Assembly (NCBI RefSeq): GCF_003002095.1
Contig: NZ_PVZC01000010.1
Span: 62,001 to 126,000, forward strand
Direction: 5' to 3'
Length of the DNA: 64,000 bases
From: Allonocardiopsis opalescens
Lineage (GTDB): Bacteria > Actinomycetota > Actinomycetes > Streptosporangiales > Streptosporangiaceae
The translations under genes were made by a program, and so were the position numbers. Within the stretch, counting starts at the first letter, position 1. Each line of letters starts with the position of its first letter. Below, piece after piece: positions 32,966 to 42,297 of this stretch. A model generated the notes under the pieces. The model was not told the origin of the DNA and ran no database searches. It worked only from the letters and a program-made list of their open reading frames with translations.

Positions 32966-34264
32966 CTATCCCTGGTCCGCCTCGGCGGCGGCGTCCTCGA
33001 GCGCCTGGGCCGTCGCCTCGGGGTCGCCGGGGTCGCGCAGGAAGTCCTGCAGCACCGCCCACATGCCCGAGCCCTCGGTGGCGCCGAAGGCGCTGGGCAC
33101 CTGGTCGGACAGGTCGTAGCGGACGTTGTCGCCGGCGTCCAGGATGGTCTGGGCCAGCTGCTGGGTCAGCTCGTCGGGGTAGGCGTCGGCGGCGACGTCG
33201 GAGTTGGGCGACAGGTAGCCGCCCAGCCCGGCCCACTCGGTGCCGGCCTCGGGAGAGGCGAGGAACTGCAGCAGCTCCTGGGCGCCCTCGCTGTCGCTCA
33301 TCGCCACGGCGATGTCGCCGCCGACCACGACCGGCGCCATGTCGCCGACCGCGGGGAAGGGGAAGACCTGGGCGGTGTCGCCCACGGTCGCCCCGGCGTC
33401 GCCGACGGTCGCGGCGACGAAGTCGCCCTCATAGACCATGGCGCCCTGCTGCTGGCCGAAGACCTGGGTGACGCAGGTGGGGAAGTCGGTGCTGATCGCG
33501 CCGTCGGTGCCGCCGCCCAGCAGGTTCTCGTCGCCCCAGATCTGAGCCAGGGACTCCAGCGCCGCCACCACGGTGTCGTCGGTCCACGGGATCTCGCGGG
33601 CGACGAGGGCGTCGTAGTTCTCCGGCCCGGCCTGGGACAGGTAGACGTTCTCGAACCAGTCGGTGAGCGTCCAGCCCGAGGCGCCGCACATGGCCCAGGG
33701 CACCTCGCCGGCGTCCGACAGGGTGGCCGAGGTGGTGTCCACCAGCTCGTCCCAGCTGGCCGGCGGGGTGACGCCGGCGGCCTGGAAGGCCTCGGGCCGG
33801 TACCAGACGATGGACTTGTGGGCGGCCTTGAGCATCACGCCGTACAGCTGGCCGTCGACGGTGCCCAGCTCCTGCCAGTAGGGGCTGTAGTGCTCGGAGA
33901 CGACCCCGGCGGTCGCCTCGTTGAGCGGCTGCAGCGCCTCCTGCTCGGCGTACTCGGCCAGCAGGCCCGGCTGCGGGAGGATCGCGACGTCGGGCGGGTT
34001 GCCGCCCTCGATGCGCGGCCCGAGGAAGGCGCCGAGGTCCTCGCCGGTGGAGGCGTAGGTGACGGTGGCGCCGGTCTCCTGGGCGAACAGGTCCAGGACC
34101 TGCTCGAAGTTGGTCTGCTCGGTGCCGGTCCAGCGCGCCGCGACCTCGATCTCCACCCCCGACAGGGAGTCGCCGCCGCCTCCACCGCTGCACGCGGCCG
34201 TGGCGGCGAGCATCCCGGTGCCGGCCACTACGGCGGCGGCCCTGGTACGCCAGTTCTTGGGCAT
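32966..34264 (-). CDS. Extracellular solute-binding lipoprotein (AglE-like)
   Basis: Predicted 432-residue protein; ATG 34264 has GAGGAAGGAA upstream. The signal peptide ends in the lipobox LAATAACS. The mature start VEIEVAARWTGTEQTNFEQV and the segment GGNPPDVAILPQPGLLAEYA match alpha-glucoside-binding AglE-type proteins (cluster B). The C-terminus ends in an acidic helix. It captures the sugar outside and hands it to the two permeases encoded next. It is the second gene of the operon, 59 bases after the ATPase gene and 8 bases before the large permease. Confidence 0.92.
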   Translation of the reverse strand: MPKNWRTRAAAVVAGTGMLAATAACSGGGGGDSLSGVEIEVAARWTGTEQTNFEQVLDLFAQETGATVTYASTGEDLGAFLGPRIEGGNPPDVAILPQPGLLAEYAEQEALQPLNEATAGVVSEHYSPYWQELGTVDGQLYGVMLKAAHKSIVWYRPEAFQAAGVTPPASWDELVDTTSATLSDAGEVPWAMCGASGWTLTDWFENVYLSQAGPENYDALVAREIPWTDDTVVAALESLAQIWGDENLLGGGTDGAISTDFPTCVTQVFGQQQGAMVYEGDFVAATVGDAGATVGDTAQVFPFPAVGDMAPVVVGGDIAVAMSDSEGAQELLQFLASPEAGTEWAGLGGYLSPNSDVAADAYPDELTQQLAQTILDAGDNVRYDLSDQVPSAFGATEGSGMWAVLQDFLRDPGDPEATAQALEDAAAEADQG

Positions 34265-34323
34265 CAGTTTCCTTCCTCGTCTACGTCTGTGCGTGGCTTC
34301 GTGCGGTGCGGTGCGGCGCCGGT

Positions 34324-35556
34324 TCACTCCCAGATCGCCGCGCCGCCGTCCAGGTCGAAGTAGTGCAGCCGGGAGGTGTCGACGCGCACCGCGACCGGGG
34401 CGCCCTCCCGCACGGCCGAGCGGGGGCTGAACCGGGCGACCAGCACCGACTCCGGCGCCGTGTCGCCGCCCAGGGGGGTGGTGGCGATGTCGGCCAGGTC
34501 GGCGGCGCCGGCGGCGCTGGCGAGCTCCTTGGTGTCCTCGGTGACGACGCGGGGCGCGGCCACCCCGAAGTGGACCAGCAGTTCGGAGCCGAGCGCCTCG
34601 ACCAGGTCGGCCTTGGAGCGCAGCAGCCGGTCGGCGCCGCCGTCGGCGTCGTCGGCGCCGCCGAGCTCGGCGTCCTCCATGTCCTCGGGGCGGATGCCGA
34701 CGATCAGCTCGGCGCCGGCCCGCTCGCGCAGCCCCGGGCGGGCCTGGAGCACCTCGTCGGGCAGCCGCAGCCGGTTCTCGCCCAGGGTGACCCACCAGGC
34801 GCCGTCGGCGGAGGAGACGCTGCCCTGGAGCAGGTTCATCGCCGGGGAGCCGATGAAGCCGGCCACGAACAGGTTCACCGGCCGGTCGTAGAGCTCCTGG
34901 GGTTCGGCGACCTGCTGCAGGACGCCCTTCTTCATCACGGCGACGCGGTCGCCCAGCGTCATCGCCTCGACCTGGTCGTGGGTGACGTAGACGGTGGTGA
35001 CGTTGAGCTGGCGCTGCAGCCGGGAGATCTCGGCGCGCATCTGCACCCGCAGCTTGGCGTCGAGGTTGGACAGCGGCTCGTCCATCAGGAAGGCGCGCGG
35101 CTCGCGGACGATGGCGCGGCCCATGGCCACCCGCTGGCGCTGGCCGCCCGACAGGTTGCGGGGCTTGCGGTCGAGGTGGTCCTCCAGGCCGAGGGTCTTG
35201 GCGACCTCGTCGACGCGGCGGCGGATCTCCTCCTTGGGCACCTTGCGCAGCTCCAGGCCGAAGCCGATGTTCTGCCGGACGGTGAGGTGGGGGTAGAGCG
35301 CGTAGCTCTGGAAGACCATGGCGACGTCGCGGTCGCGGGCGGGCACGGAGTTCACCGTGCGCTCCCCGATGCGCAGGGTGCCCTCGCTGATCTCCTCCAG
35401 GCCCGCCACCATCCGCAGAGCGGTGGTCTTGCCGCAGCCCGACGGGCCCACCAGCACCAGGAACTCGCCGTCGGCGATGTGCAGGTTCAGGCGGTCGACG
35501 GCGCGGGTGCCATCCGGGTAGACCTTGCTGACATCCGCGAGTACGACTTCTGCCAC
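34324..35556 (-). CDS. Sugar ABC transporter ATP-binding protein (AglK/UgpC-like)
   Basis: Predicted 410-residue protein; GTG 35556 is preceded by GGGAGA and gives the family start VAEVVLADVSKVYPDGTRAV. Walker A is GPSGCGKTT, the signature is [17 protein letters not shown], Walker B is [11 protein letters not shown], and a C-terminal regulatory OB domain has VGIRPEDMEDAEL. It is first in the operon, so this importer has its own ATPase. A 262-base leader with a 9-base-stem hairpin lies upstream. Genes with a dedicated ATPase contrast with most actinobacterial sugar importers, which share MsiK. Confidence 0.92.
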   Translation of the reverse strand: MAEVVLADVSKVYPDGTRAVDRLNLHIADGEFLVLVGPSGCGKTTALRMVAGLEEISEGTLRIGERTVNSVPARDRDVAMVFQSYALYPHLTVRQNIGFGLELRKVPKEEIRRRVDEVAKTLGLEDHLDRKPRNLSGGQRQRVAMGRAIVREPRAFLMDEPLSNLDAKLRVQMRAEISRLQRQLNVTTVYVTHDQVEAMTLGDRVAVMKKGVLQQVAEPQELYDRPVNLFVAGFIGSPAMNLLQGSVSSADGAWWVTLGENRLRLPDEVLQARPGLRERAGAELIVGIRPEDMEDAELGGADDADGGADRLLRSKADLVEALGSELLVHFGVAAPRVVTEDTKELASAAGAADLADIATTPLGGDTAPESVLVARFSPRSAVREGAPVAVRVDTSRLHYFDLDGGAAIWE

Positions 35557-35641
35557 GACCGTCTCCCAAGCTTGTCGCTGAAGTGCTCCCTGCGGGCGCC
35601 CGCCGCGAGGGGCGCCCGGCACGGCCGTCCGACAAACCCAC

Positions 35642-35665
35642 GAGCCCCCCGCAGCCGGGGGGCTC
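35642..35665. terminator. Hairpin between the acyl-CoA dehydrogenase gene and the ABC operon
   Basis: A 9-base perfect stem (GAGCCCCCC at 35642-35650, GGGGGGCTC at 35657-35665) with a 6-base loop. It either ends the leftward acyl-CoA dehydrogenase message, whose stop is 154 bases away, or lies in the 5' leader of the ABC operon as an attenuator. Confidence 0.6.
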
Positions 35666-35763
35666 ACAAGGCCGGGAAGGACCGCACCGTCCGTCTCGCC
35701 GCGAGGGTCGCCCCTCGACGGCTGCTATGTAATACCCCGTTCATAACAGCCTCATCTAGGGTC

Positions 35764-35773
35764 AACGATCGTT
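35764..35773. promoter_or_regulatory. AACGATCGTT palindrome upstream of the ABC operon
   Basis: A 10-base perfect palindrome in an AT-rich island (35725-35780). A TTGACC hexamer on the minus strand lies beside it. A nearly identical element (AACGATCATT) lies upstream of the acyl-CoA dehydrogenase gene at 36985-36994. It could be an operator for a TetR-like repressor encoded elsewhere. Confidence 0.4.
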
Positions 35774-35818
35774 ACCGGACCGTAGTGCGTACCACGGGGC
35801 GCGCCGGGCGTCGCCGGC

Positions 35819-36973
35819 TCAGGGGGCGCCGCACAGCTCCCGGCCGATGACCAGGCGCTGGATCTGGTTGGTGCCCTCCACGATCTGCAGCACCTTGGCC
35901 TCGCGCATGTAGCGCTCGGCCGGGAAGTCGGCGGTGTAGCCGTAGCCGCCGAGCACCTGGACGGCGTCGGTGGTGACCCGCATCGCGGTGTCGCTGGCGA
36001 AGAGCTTGGCCATGGCGGCCTGGCGGGTGTAGGGCAGGCCGGCGTCCTTGGTCCGGGCGGCCTCCAGGTACAGGGCGCGGGCGGCCTCCACCTGGGTGGC
36101 CATGTCGGCCAGCAGGAAGGACACCCCCTGGAAGGCGGCGACCGGCCGCCCGAACTGGGTGCGGGTGCCGGCGTAGTCGACGGCGAGGTCCAGGGCGGCG
36201 CGGGCCAGGCCGACCGAGCAGGCGGCGATGCCCAGCCGGCCGGCGTCCAGGGCGGCCATGGCGATGGCGAAGCCCTCGCCCTCGGCGCCCACGCGCTGGT
36301 CGGCGCCGGCGGGCACGGCCTCCAGGGCGAGCTGACAGGTGGGAGAGGAGGACATGCCCATCTTGCGCTCAGGGGCGGCGGCGGTGAGCCCGGGGACGGG
36401 GGCGGGCAGGTGGAAGCAGCTGATGCCGCGGCCGCGGGAGTCGGGGCCGCCGGTGCGGGCGAACAGGGTGTAGTAGTCGGCGACGCCGCCGTGGGTGATC
36501 CACGCCTTGGCGCCGGTGATCGCGTAGCCCTCGCCCTCGGGGGCGGCGCGGGTGGACAGAGCGGCGGCGTCGGACCCGGCCTGGGGCTCCGACAGCGCGT
36601 AGGCGCCCAGCAGTTCGCCGCCCAGCATCTCCCCCAGCCAGCGTTCGCGCTGGTCGGGGGTGCCGTGGGCGGCCAGCGGGTAGCAGGTGAGGGTGTGGAC
36701 GCTCACGCCCAGCGCGACGGCGAGCCAGTGGGCGGCCAGCTCCTCCAGGACCCGCAGGTACACGGTGTAGGGCTGGCCGGCGCCGCCGTGCTGTTCGGGG
36801 TAGGGCAGGCCGAGCAGCCCGGCGCGGCCCAGGGTGCGGAACACCTCGCGCGGGAAGGCGCCCTCGGCCTCCGCGGCGGCGGCGCGCGGCGCGAGCTCGC
36901 CGGCGCCGATCTCGGCGGTCAGCTCCAGCAGTTCGCCCGCCTCGGAAGTGGGAAGCAGCGGCCGCACGCCCAT
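35819..36973 (-). CDS. Acyl-CoA dehydrogenase
   Basis: Predicted 384-residue protein; ATG 36973 has GGAGG 7 bases upstream, which beats the ATG at 36994. Conserved flavin/substrate segments are GAYALSEPQAGSDAAALSTR, AWITHGG, the RTQFGRPVAAFQGV arginine helix, VQVLGGYGYTADFPAERYMR and the catalytic-glutamate region QIVEGTNQIQR. It oxidises an acyl-CoA to the enoyl-CoA, passing electrons to ETF; chain length cannot be predicted. It is a single gene with an 18-base inverted repeat upstream, suggesting its own repressor. Confidence 0.93.
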   Translation of the reverse strand: MGVRPLLPTSEAGELLELTAEIGAGELAPRAAAAEAEGAFPREVFRTLGRAGLLGLPYPEQHGGAGQPYTVYLRVLEELAAHWLAVALGVSVHTLTCYPLAAHGTPDQRERWLGEMLGGELLGAYALSEPQAGSDAAALSTRAAPEGEGYAITGAKAWITHGGVADYYTLFARTGGPDSRGRGISCFHLPAPVPGLTAAAPERKMGMSSSPTCQLALEAVPAGADQRVGAEGEGFAIAMAALDAGRLGIAACSVGLARAALDLAVDYAGTRTQFGRPVAAFQGVSFLLADMATQVEAARALYLEAARTKDAGLPYTRQAAMAKLFASDTAMRVTTDAVQVLGGYGYTADFPAERYMREAKVLQIVEGTNQIQRLVIGRELCGAP

Positions 36974-36995
36974 ATCGCCTCCGTTAACGATCATT

Positions 36996-37013
36996 TACTT
37001 GGATGTCCAAGTA
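36996..37013. promoter_or_regulatory. 18-base inverted repeat upstream of the acyl-CoA dehydrogenase
   Basis: TACTTGGA-TG-TCCAAGTA, two perfect 8-base arms around 2 bases, lies 23 bases upstream of the start codon. It is a textbook TetR- or GntR-type dimer site placed where it would cover the promoter. The regulator is not encoded in the window next to it. Confidence 0.65.
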
Positions 37014-37209
37014 TGCCGGGGGCGGCCCGCCGCCGCCACCCCCGCGCGCCGCGCGGCCCGGCCCGGCGCACCCCGGGCGGAGGCGGATGGCGAAAGGCCG
37101 GGGCCTGTTGTTCCTCGACCCGGCCGGACCTGGCAGTATCACCAAGAGTGACGAATCGGTGCGCGCGGCCGGAAGGCCGCCGCCGCGACGAAAGTGGAAG
37201 CCGACAGCG

Positions 37210-38799
37210 ATGACGACCGGTGAGGGTGCGCCCGCTGGGACGGCCCGGCCCGCCCCAGCGGGCGGCAGGGCGGACTGGCTCGCCGGGGTGCTCGACGTGA
37301 TCCCCGGCGGCGCCGTCGTGCTCAACCCCATCTACGACTCCGCCTACCGCATCGCCGACTTCGAGATCGAGTACGCCAACGCCGAGACCGAGGACCCCAC
37401 CGGCCTGCGCGGCCCCGAGATCGCCGGCCGCAGGATGCTGCGCGACTACCCCACCCCGGGGACACCCGACTTCTTCGTCGCCCTGGTGCGGGTGCTGGAC
37501 ACCGGCATCCCCCTGCACCGCAACCTGGAGGAGTACGAGACCGTCGACGAGCACGGGGAGCGCACCACCGCCTCCTTCCGGGTGCACGCCGCCCGGGTCG
37601 CGCACCGGCTGCTCATCACCTACCAGCGGCTCGACCGCGACTCCACCTTCGCCGGGCAGCTGGAGACGGTGCAGCGCCTCGCCGACTTCGGCTGGGCCAC
37701 CTGGAGCCCCCGCGACGACGAGATCGCCTGGTCGGACCACATGTACGAGCTGCTGGACCGCGACCCGCGCGACGGCCCGATCGCCCTGGCCGACCTGCCC
37801 GGCTACGTGGTCGCCGGCGACCGCGCCGCCGTCGCCGAGCTGGTACGGGCCGGCCTGGCCGGAGAGTCCGCCGAGAAGGAGTTCCGCGTCCACAAGAACG
37901 GCGGCGTCCGCCACCTGCGGCTGCTGCTGGAGCCGGTGCGCGACAGCGAGGGCGGCATCGCCTCCATCCGCGGCCTCACCCGCGACCTGACCCGGCGCCG
38001 CCGCGCCGAGCAGGCGCTCACCGCCACCCGCGAGATCATGCAGATGCAGCGCCGGCAGATGGCCGAGGAGCGGCACGTCGCCCTGCAGCTGCAGCGCGCC
38101 ATCCTCCCCGAGATCCCCGGCACCTCCCCCGACCGCGACGGCTACCAGGTGGCGGTGCGCTACCTGCCCGCCGAGGCCGAGGGGCGGGTCGGCGGGGACT
38201 GGTACGACGTCACCGCGCTGCCCGACGAACGGGTGCTGGTGGCCGTCGGCGACGTCGCCGGGCACGGGCTGCGCGCCTCGGCGGGCATGGCGCGGCTGCG
38301 CGGCGCCCTGGGCGGCCTGGCCGTCACCGGCCGCACCGTCAGCGAGCTGCTGGGCTGGCTCAACGAGGTGGTGCTCCAGCTGCCCGACGACACCACCGCC
38401 ACCGCCGTCATCGCCCACCTGGACCCCCACACCCGCACCCTGGCCTGGGCGCAGGCCGGCCACCCGGTGCCGGTACTGGTGCGCGGCGGCGCCGCCACCA
38501 CCCTGGAACCGCCCGCCGGCATCCTGCTGGGCGCCACCGACCGGCCCGGCTTCGCGCTGAGCGTCGAGCAGCTCTACCCCGGGGACCTGGTGCTGCTCTA
38601 CACCGACGGGCTGGTGGAGCGGCGCGGCCACGACTACGACGAGGGGATGAGCGCGCTGCTGGCCGCCGCACGCGACTGCAGCGGCAGCGACCCCGAGCGC
38701 GACATCCAGCGCGTCCTGGACGCGCTCACCTCCCCCAACGCCGAGGACGACACCTGCCTGCTGGCGCTGCGGGTCGGCGCGCCGCCCACCCGCTCCTGA
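37210..38799 (+). CDS. PAS-domain SpoIIE-type PP2C serine phosphatase
   Basis: Predicted 529-residue protein. Two PAS-like domains occupy about residues 20-260: VLNPIYDSAYRIADFEIEYA, then FGWATWSPRDDEIAWSDHMY. A short helical linker (EIMQMQRRQMAEERHVALQL) leads to the PP2C/SpoIIE domain at about 300-525. Metal-site motifs are GGDWYDV, VGDVAGHG, LYTDGLVE and EDDTCLLAL. Such phosphatases act on anti-sigma-factor antagonists in partner-switching stress pathways. No antagonist or anti-sigma kinase gene is adjacent, so the partner is distant. The PAS domains imply sensing of a small molecule or redox state. Confidence 0.9.
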   Translation: MTTGEGAPAGTARPAPAGGRADWLAGVLDVIPGGAVVLNPIYDSAYRIADFEIEYANAETEDPTGLRGPEIAGRRMLRDYPTPGTPDFFVALVRVLDTGIPLHRNLEEYETVDEHGERTTASFRVHAARVAHRLLITYQRLDRDSTFAGQLETVQRLADFGWATWSPRDDEIAWSDHMYELLDRDPRDGPIALADLPGYVVAGDRAAVAELVRAGLAGESAEKEFRVHKNGGVRHLRLLLEPVRDSEGGIASIRGLTRDLTRRRRAEQALTATREIMQMQRRQMAEERHVALQLQRAILPEIPGTSPDRDGYQVAVRYLPAEAEGRVGGDWYDVTALPDERVLVAVGDVAGHGLRASAGMARLRGALGGLAVTGRTVSELLGWLNEVVLQLPDDTTATAVIAHLDPHTRTLAWAQAGHPVPVLVRGGAATTLEPPAGILLGATDRPGFALSVEQLYPGDLVLLYTDGLVERRGHDYDEGMSALLAAARDCSGSDPERDIQRVLDALTSPNAEDDTCLLALRVGAPPTRS

Positions 38800-38812
38800 G
38801 GCGGCGCCGGGC

Positions 38813-41644
38813 TCAGCTCACCGAGGAGTAGGCCACCACCCCGCGGCGCAGCGCGTCCATCGCGGCCCGCGCGGTGCGCCGCACCCCGCCCTCCTCGGGC
38901 GCGGCGTCGGCCACCTGGCCCAGGAGGTCCAGCAGCTGGCGCACCGCCCGCACGAAGTCGCCCGCGGTCAGCTCGGTGTCCGACAGCACCGCGTCCAGCC
39001 GGTGGCCGCGCGCCCACCGGAACGCCGCCCACGCGAAACCGAAGTCGGGCTCGCGCAGGAAGGACACCCGGTGGTTCTTCTCAACCTCGTACAGCTCGCC
39101 CCACAGCCGCGCCATCTCCAGCACCGCGTCGGCGGCCGCGCCCGGCGGGATGCGGGGGGCGTGCGCGTCGTCGGGGCGGCGCGTCTCGAACACCAGCCCC
39201 GACACCACCGCCGCCAGCTCCTCCGGTGACAGCCCGTCCCACACCCCGGTGCGCAGCGACTCCGCCGCCAGCAGGTCCAGCTCGGAGTAGATCTTGGCCA
39301 GCCGCCGCCCCTGCGGGGTGACGTCGTCGCCCTCCAGGTAGCCCAGGTCGTCCAGCACCCCGCACACCCGGTCGAAGGTGCGCGCGATCACGTGCGAGCG
39401 CCCCTCCACCCGCTGCCGCTGGGAGCGCACGTCGCGCTCCAGCCGGAAGTAGCGCTCCGCCCAGCGGGCGTGGTCCTCGCGCTCGGCGCAGCCGTGGCAG
39501 GGGTGGGCGCGCAGCTCGCGGCGGAGCCGCGCGATCTCGTCGTCCTCGCCGACGTCGCGCACCCGCACCGGCGGCGGGGCGTCGGCGCGCTCCAGCTTGG
39601 CGCGCAGCATCGACGCGAGGTCCTGGCGGGACCTCGCCGAGCGCGCCTGGAAGGTCTTGGGGATGCGCAGCCGCTCCACCGGCTCCACCGGCACCGGGAA
39701 GTCGGCGGTGGTCAACCGCTTGACCTGCCGGTTCACCGTGAGGACCAGCGGCGAGGGGCCGTCGCCGTTCCCGACCGCCACCCCGGGGTCCAGCACCACC
39801 GCGAAGCCGGCGCGGCGCCCGGCCGGCACCCGGATCACGTCGCCGGGCCGCAGCCGCTCCAGGGAGCGGGCCGCCTGGTCGCGCCGGGCCAGCGTGTTCA
39901 CCCGCGAGGCGTTCTTCTCCAGGTCCGACAGCTGCCGGCGCAGCCGGGCGTAGGCCATGAAGTCGCCCAGGTGGCACTCGGCCGCCCGTGCGTACCCCTC
40001 CAGCGCCGCCTCGTTGCGCCGCAGCTCGCGCACCAGCCCCACCACCGCGCGGTCGGACTGGAACTGGGCGAAGGACGCCTCCAGCATGGTGCGGCTGCGC
40101 TCCCGCCCCACCTGGCCGACCAGGTTCACCGCCATGTTGTAGGAGGGGCGGAAACTGGAGTTCAGCGGGTAGGTGCGGGTGCTGGCCAGCCCCGCCACCT
40201 GCTCGGGGTCCACCCCCGGCTGCCACACCACCACGGCGTGGCCCTCGACGTCGATGCCGCGCCGCCCGGCCCGCCCGGTGAGCTGGGTGTACTCACCCGC
40301 GGTGAGGTCGGCGTGGGTCTCGCCGTTCCACTTGTCCATCTTCTCGATGACCACCGTGCGGGCCGGCATGTTGATGCCCAGCGCCAGGGTCTCGGTGGCG
40401 AACACGGCCTTGACCAGACTGCGGGAGAACAGCTCCTCCACCACCTCCTTGAAGGTGGGCAGCAGCCCGGCGTGGTGGGAGGCCACCCCCCGCTCCAGCC
40501 CGGCCAGCCAGGCGTCGTAGCCCAGCACCGCCAGGTCGGCCGGGGGCAGCTCGGCGCAGCGCCGCTCTACGAAGGCCCGGATCTCCTCGCGCTCGGCCAC
40601 CGTGGTCAGCCGCAGCCCGGCGGCCAGGCAGTCGGCGACCGCCGCCTCGCAGCCGGCCCTGCTGAAGATGAACACGATCGCCGGCAGCAGCGCGGCAGCG
40701 TCGAGGCGCTCGACGATCTCCGGGCGCCCCGGCGGCCGGAAGCGAGTCTGCGGCCGCTTGTAGGGGGTGCGGCCGCGCGCCGAGCGGCGCTTGCGGTTCA
40801 GCTGGGTGTAGCGGGCGTCGTCGCGGGCCAGCCGCAGCAGCCGCGGGTTCACCAGCTGCTCCGGCCGCTTCTCCTGGGCGCGCGCAGCGCGCCGCTCGGC
40901 GCGGCGGGCCGCGCTCACCCCCCGCGCGGCCTGCTCGGCGTACTCGTCCTCGTCGGCGTCCTCGGGGCTGACGAACAGGTCGTGCATGCGGTTGCCGACC
41001 AGCATGTGCTGCCACAGCGGCACCGGGCGGTGCTCGTCGACGATCACCCGGGTCTCCCCGCGCACCTCCTGCAGCCACTCGCCGAACTCCTCGGCATTGC
41101 TCACCGTGGCCGACAGGGCCACCATCCGCACCGACTCCGGCAGGTGGATGATGACCTCCTCCCACACCGCGCCCCGGAAGCGGTCGGCCAGGTAGTGGAC
41201 CTCGTCCATCACCACGAAGGCCAGCCCGGCCAGGGTGGCCGAGCCCGCGTAGAGCATGTTGCGCAGCACCTCGGTGGTCATCACCACCACCGGCGCCTCG
41301 CCGTTGACGCTGTTGTCGCCGGTCAGCAGCCCCACCCGGTCGGCGCCGTAGCGGCGCGCCAGGTCGGCGTACTTCTGGTTGGACAGCGCCTTGATCGGGG
41401 TGGTGTAGAAGCACTTGCGGCCCTCGCTCAGCGCCAGGTGCACCGCGAACTCCCCCACCACGGTCTTGCCCGAGCCGGTGGGCGCCGCCACCAGCACGCC
41501 CTGCCCCTCCTCCAGGGCCCGGCAGGCGCGCACCTGGAAGGCGTCGAACTCGAAGTCGTAGAGCCGGCGGAACTCCTCGACGGCCGCACTGGAATCGGCC
41601 TGCTGCCGACGGAACTCGGCGTACCGCTCGGCGTGGGAACTCAT
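38813..41644 (-). CDS. helY: DEAD/DEAH-box RNA helicase, Ski2/Mtr4-like HelY
   Basis: Predicted 943-residue protein. Helicase motifs in order are VAAPTGSGKT (I), TTPIKALSNQK (Ia), MDEVHYL (II), VALSATVSN (III), ATETLALGINMP and QLTGRAGRRGIDVEG (VI). The C-terminus carries the DSHCT domain seen in Ski2/Mtr4 helicases. In mycobacteria helY sits next to tatC, tatA and pafBC, as here, so the order is ancestral. Predicted role: RNA unwinding in RNA turnover or surveillance. It starts just before the small excalibur gene and converges with the phosphatase. Confidence 0.93.
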   Translation of the reverse strand: MSSHAERYAEFRRQQADSSAAVEEFRRLYDFEFDAFQVRACRALEEGQGVLVAAPTGSGKTVVGEFAVHLALSEGRKCFYTTPIKALSNQKYADLARRYGADRVGLLTGDNSVNGEAPVVVMTTEVLRNMLYAGSATLAGLAFVVMDEVHYLADRFRGAVWEEVIIHLPESVRMVALSATVSNAEEFGEWLQEVRGETRVIVDEHRPVPLWQHMLVGNRMHDLFVSPEDADEDEYAEQAARGVSAARRAERRAARAQEKRPEQLVNPRLLRLARDDARYTQLNRKRRSARGRTPYKRPQTRFRPPGRPEIVERLDAAALLPAIVFIFSRAGCEAAVADCLAAGLRLTTVAEREEIRAFVERRCAELPPADLAVLGYDAWLAGLERGVASHHAGLLPTFKEVVEELFSRSLVKAVFATETLALGINMPARTVVIEKMDKWNGETHADLTAGEYTQLTGRAGRRGIDVEGHAVVVWQPGVDPEQVAGLASTRTYPLNSSFRPSYNMAVNLVGQVGRERSRTMLEASFAQFQSDRAVVGLVRELRRNEAALEGYARAAECHLGDFMAYARLRRQLSDLEKNASRVNTLARRDQAARSLERLRPGDVIRVPAGRRAGFAVVLDPGVAVGNGDGPSPLVLTVNRQVKRLTTADFPVPVEPVERLRIPKTFQARSARSRQDLASMLRAKLERADAPPPVRVRDVGEDDEIARLRRELRAHPCHGCAEREDHARWAERYFRLERDVRSQRQRVEGRSHVIARTFDRVCGVLDDLGYLEGDDVTPQGRRLAKIYSELDLLAAESLRTGVWDGLSPEELAAVVSGLVFETRRPDDAHAPRIPPGAAADAVLEMARLWGELYEVEKNHRVSFLREPDFGFAWAAFRWARGHRLDAVLSDTELTAGDFVRAVRQLLDLLGQVADAAPEEGGVRRTARAAMDALRRGVVAYSSVS

Positions 41645-41702
41645 GATCCCAGGGTAGGCGGTGGCACCGACCGCGCCGTCCCGCCGGCCCGGCCGCCCTT
41701 GG

Positions 41703-42179
41703 TCACTCGCAGACGACGCCGTCGCCGTCGCGGTCCAGGTGCGGCCCGTACCCGGGGTCTCCCGCGCGCACCGGCGCGGCGCCGGCGGCGCGGGCCGCGT
41801 CGCAGTTGGCGAAGTAGGCGGGGGCCGCGGGCTCCTCGGCCGGAGCGGGGTCCGGTTCGGGCTCGGCCTCGGGGGCGGGCTGGGCCTCGGCCCGCTCGGT
41901 GACGGTGCGGGTCTCGGTCACCGTCACCTCCACCTCGCGGGTGCGGGTGGCCGTCGCGGTGGCGGTCGCCGTGGCGGTGACGGTGGCCCGCGGCGCGGGC
42001 CCGGCCGCCTCCGAGCCGCCGGCGGCCGCCACCCAGCCGGCGCAGCTGACCAGCCACGCGGCGCCCAGCGCGGCCACGGCGCAGCCCAGGACGACCTGGC
42101 GGGCGGTGCGGGTGTCGGAGGCGGGCGGACGGTTTCCAGGGGCGAAGGGCGGTGGGTTCACGGCGGCACTTCCTTCCAC
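41703..42179 (-). CDS. Excalibur-domain membrane or secreted protein
   Basis: Predicted 158-residue protein. One helix (VVLGCAVAALGAAWLVSCAG) serves as anchor or uncleaved signal. A Thr/Ala/Val/Arg/Glu low-complexity stretch (TATATATATATRTREVEVTV) and a Pro/Glu linker follow. The last 37 residues are an excalibur calcium-binding domain: YFANCDAARAAGAAPVRAGD, then HLDRDGDGVVCE, with the DxDxDG loop and two cysteines. These domains are found on actinobacterial surface proteins; the role is unknown. AGGAAG lies upstream. Confidence 0.82.
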   Translation of the reverse strand: MEGSAAVNPPPFAPGNRPPASDTRTARQVVLGCAVAALGAAWLVSCAGWVAAAGGSEAAGPAPRATVTATATATATATRTREVEVTVTETRTVTERAEAQPAPEAEPEPDPAPAEEPAAPAYFANCDAARAAGAAPVRAGDPGYGPHLDRDGDGVVCE

Positions 42180-42297
42180 TGCTGCACGGAAGGAAAGTGT
42201 CGATCACGACCACCGACAAAGCTAGAAAAATAAACCAATGACTGAAAACGGCCATCGGGGCAACCGATCGCCGCGGCAGGCGACCGCCGCCCGCCGG

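Noticed and set aside
41899-41990. Repetitive GT/GC-rich DNA, possible microsatellite
   Set aside because: It encodes the Thr/Ala/Val low-complexity linker of the excalibur protein in frame, so it is coding and not a separate repeat element.
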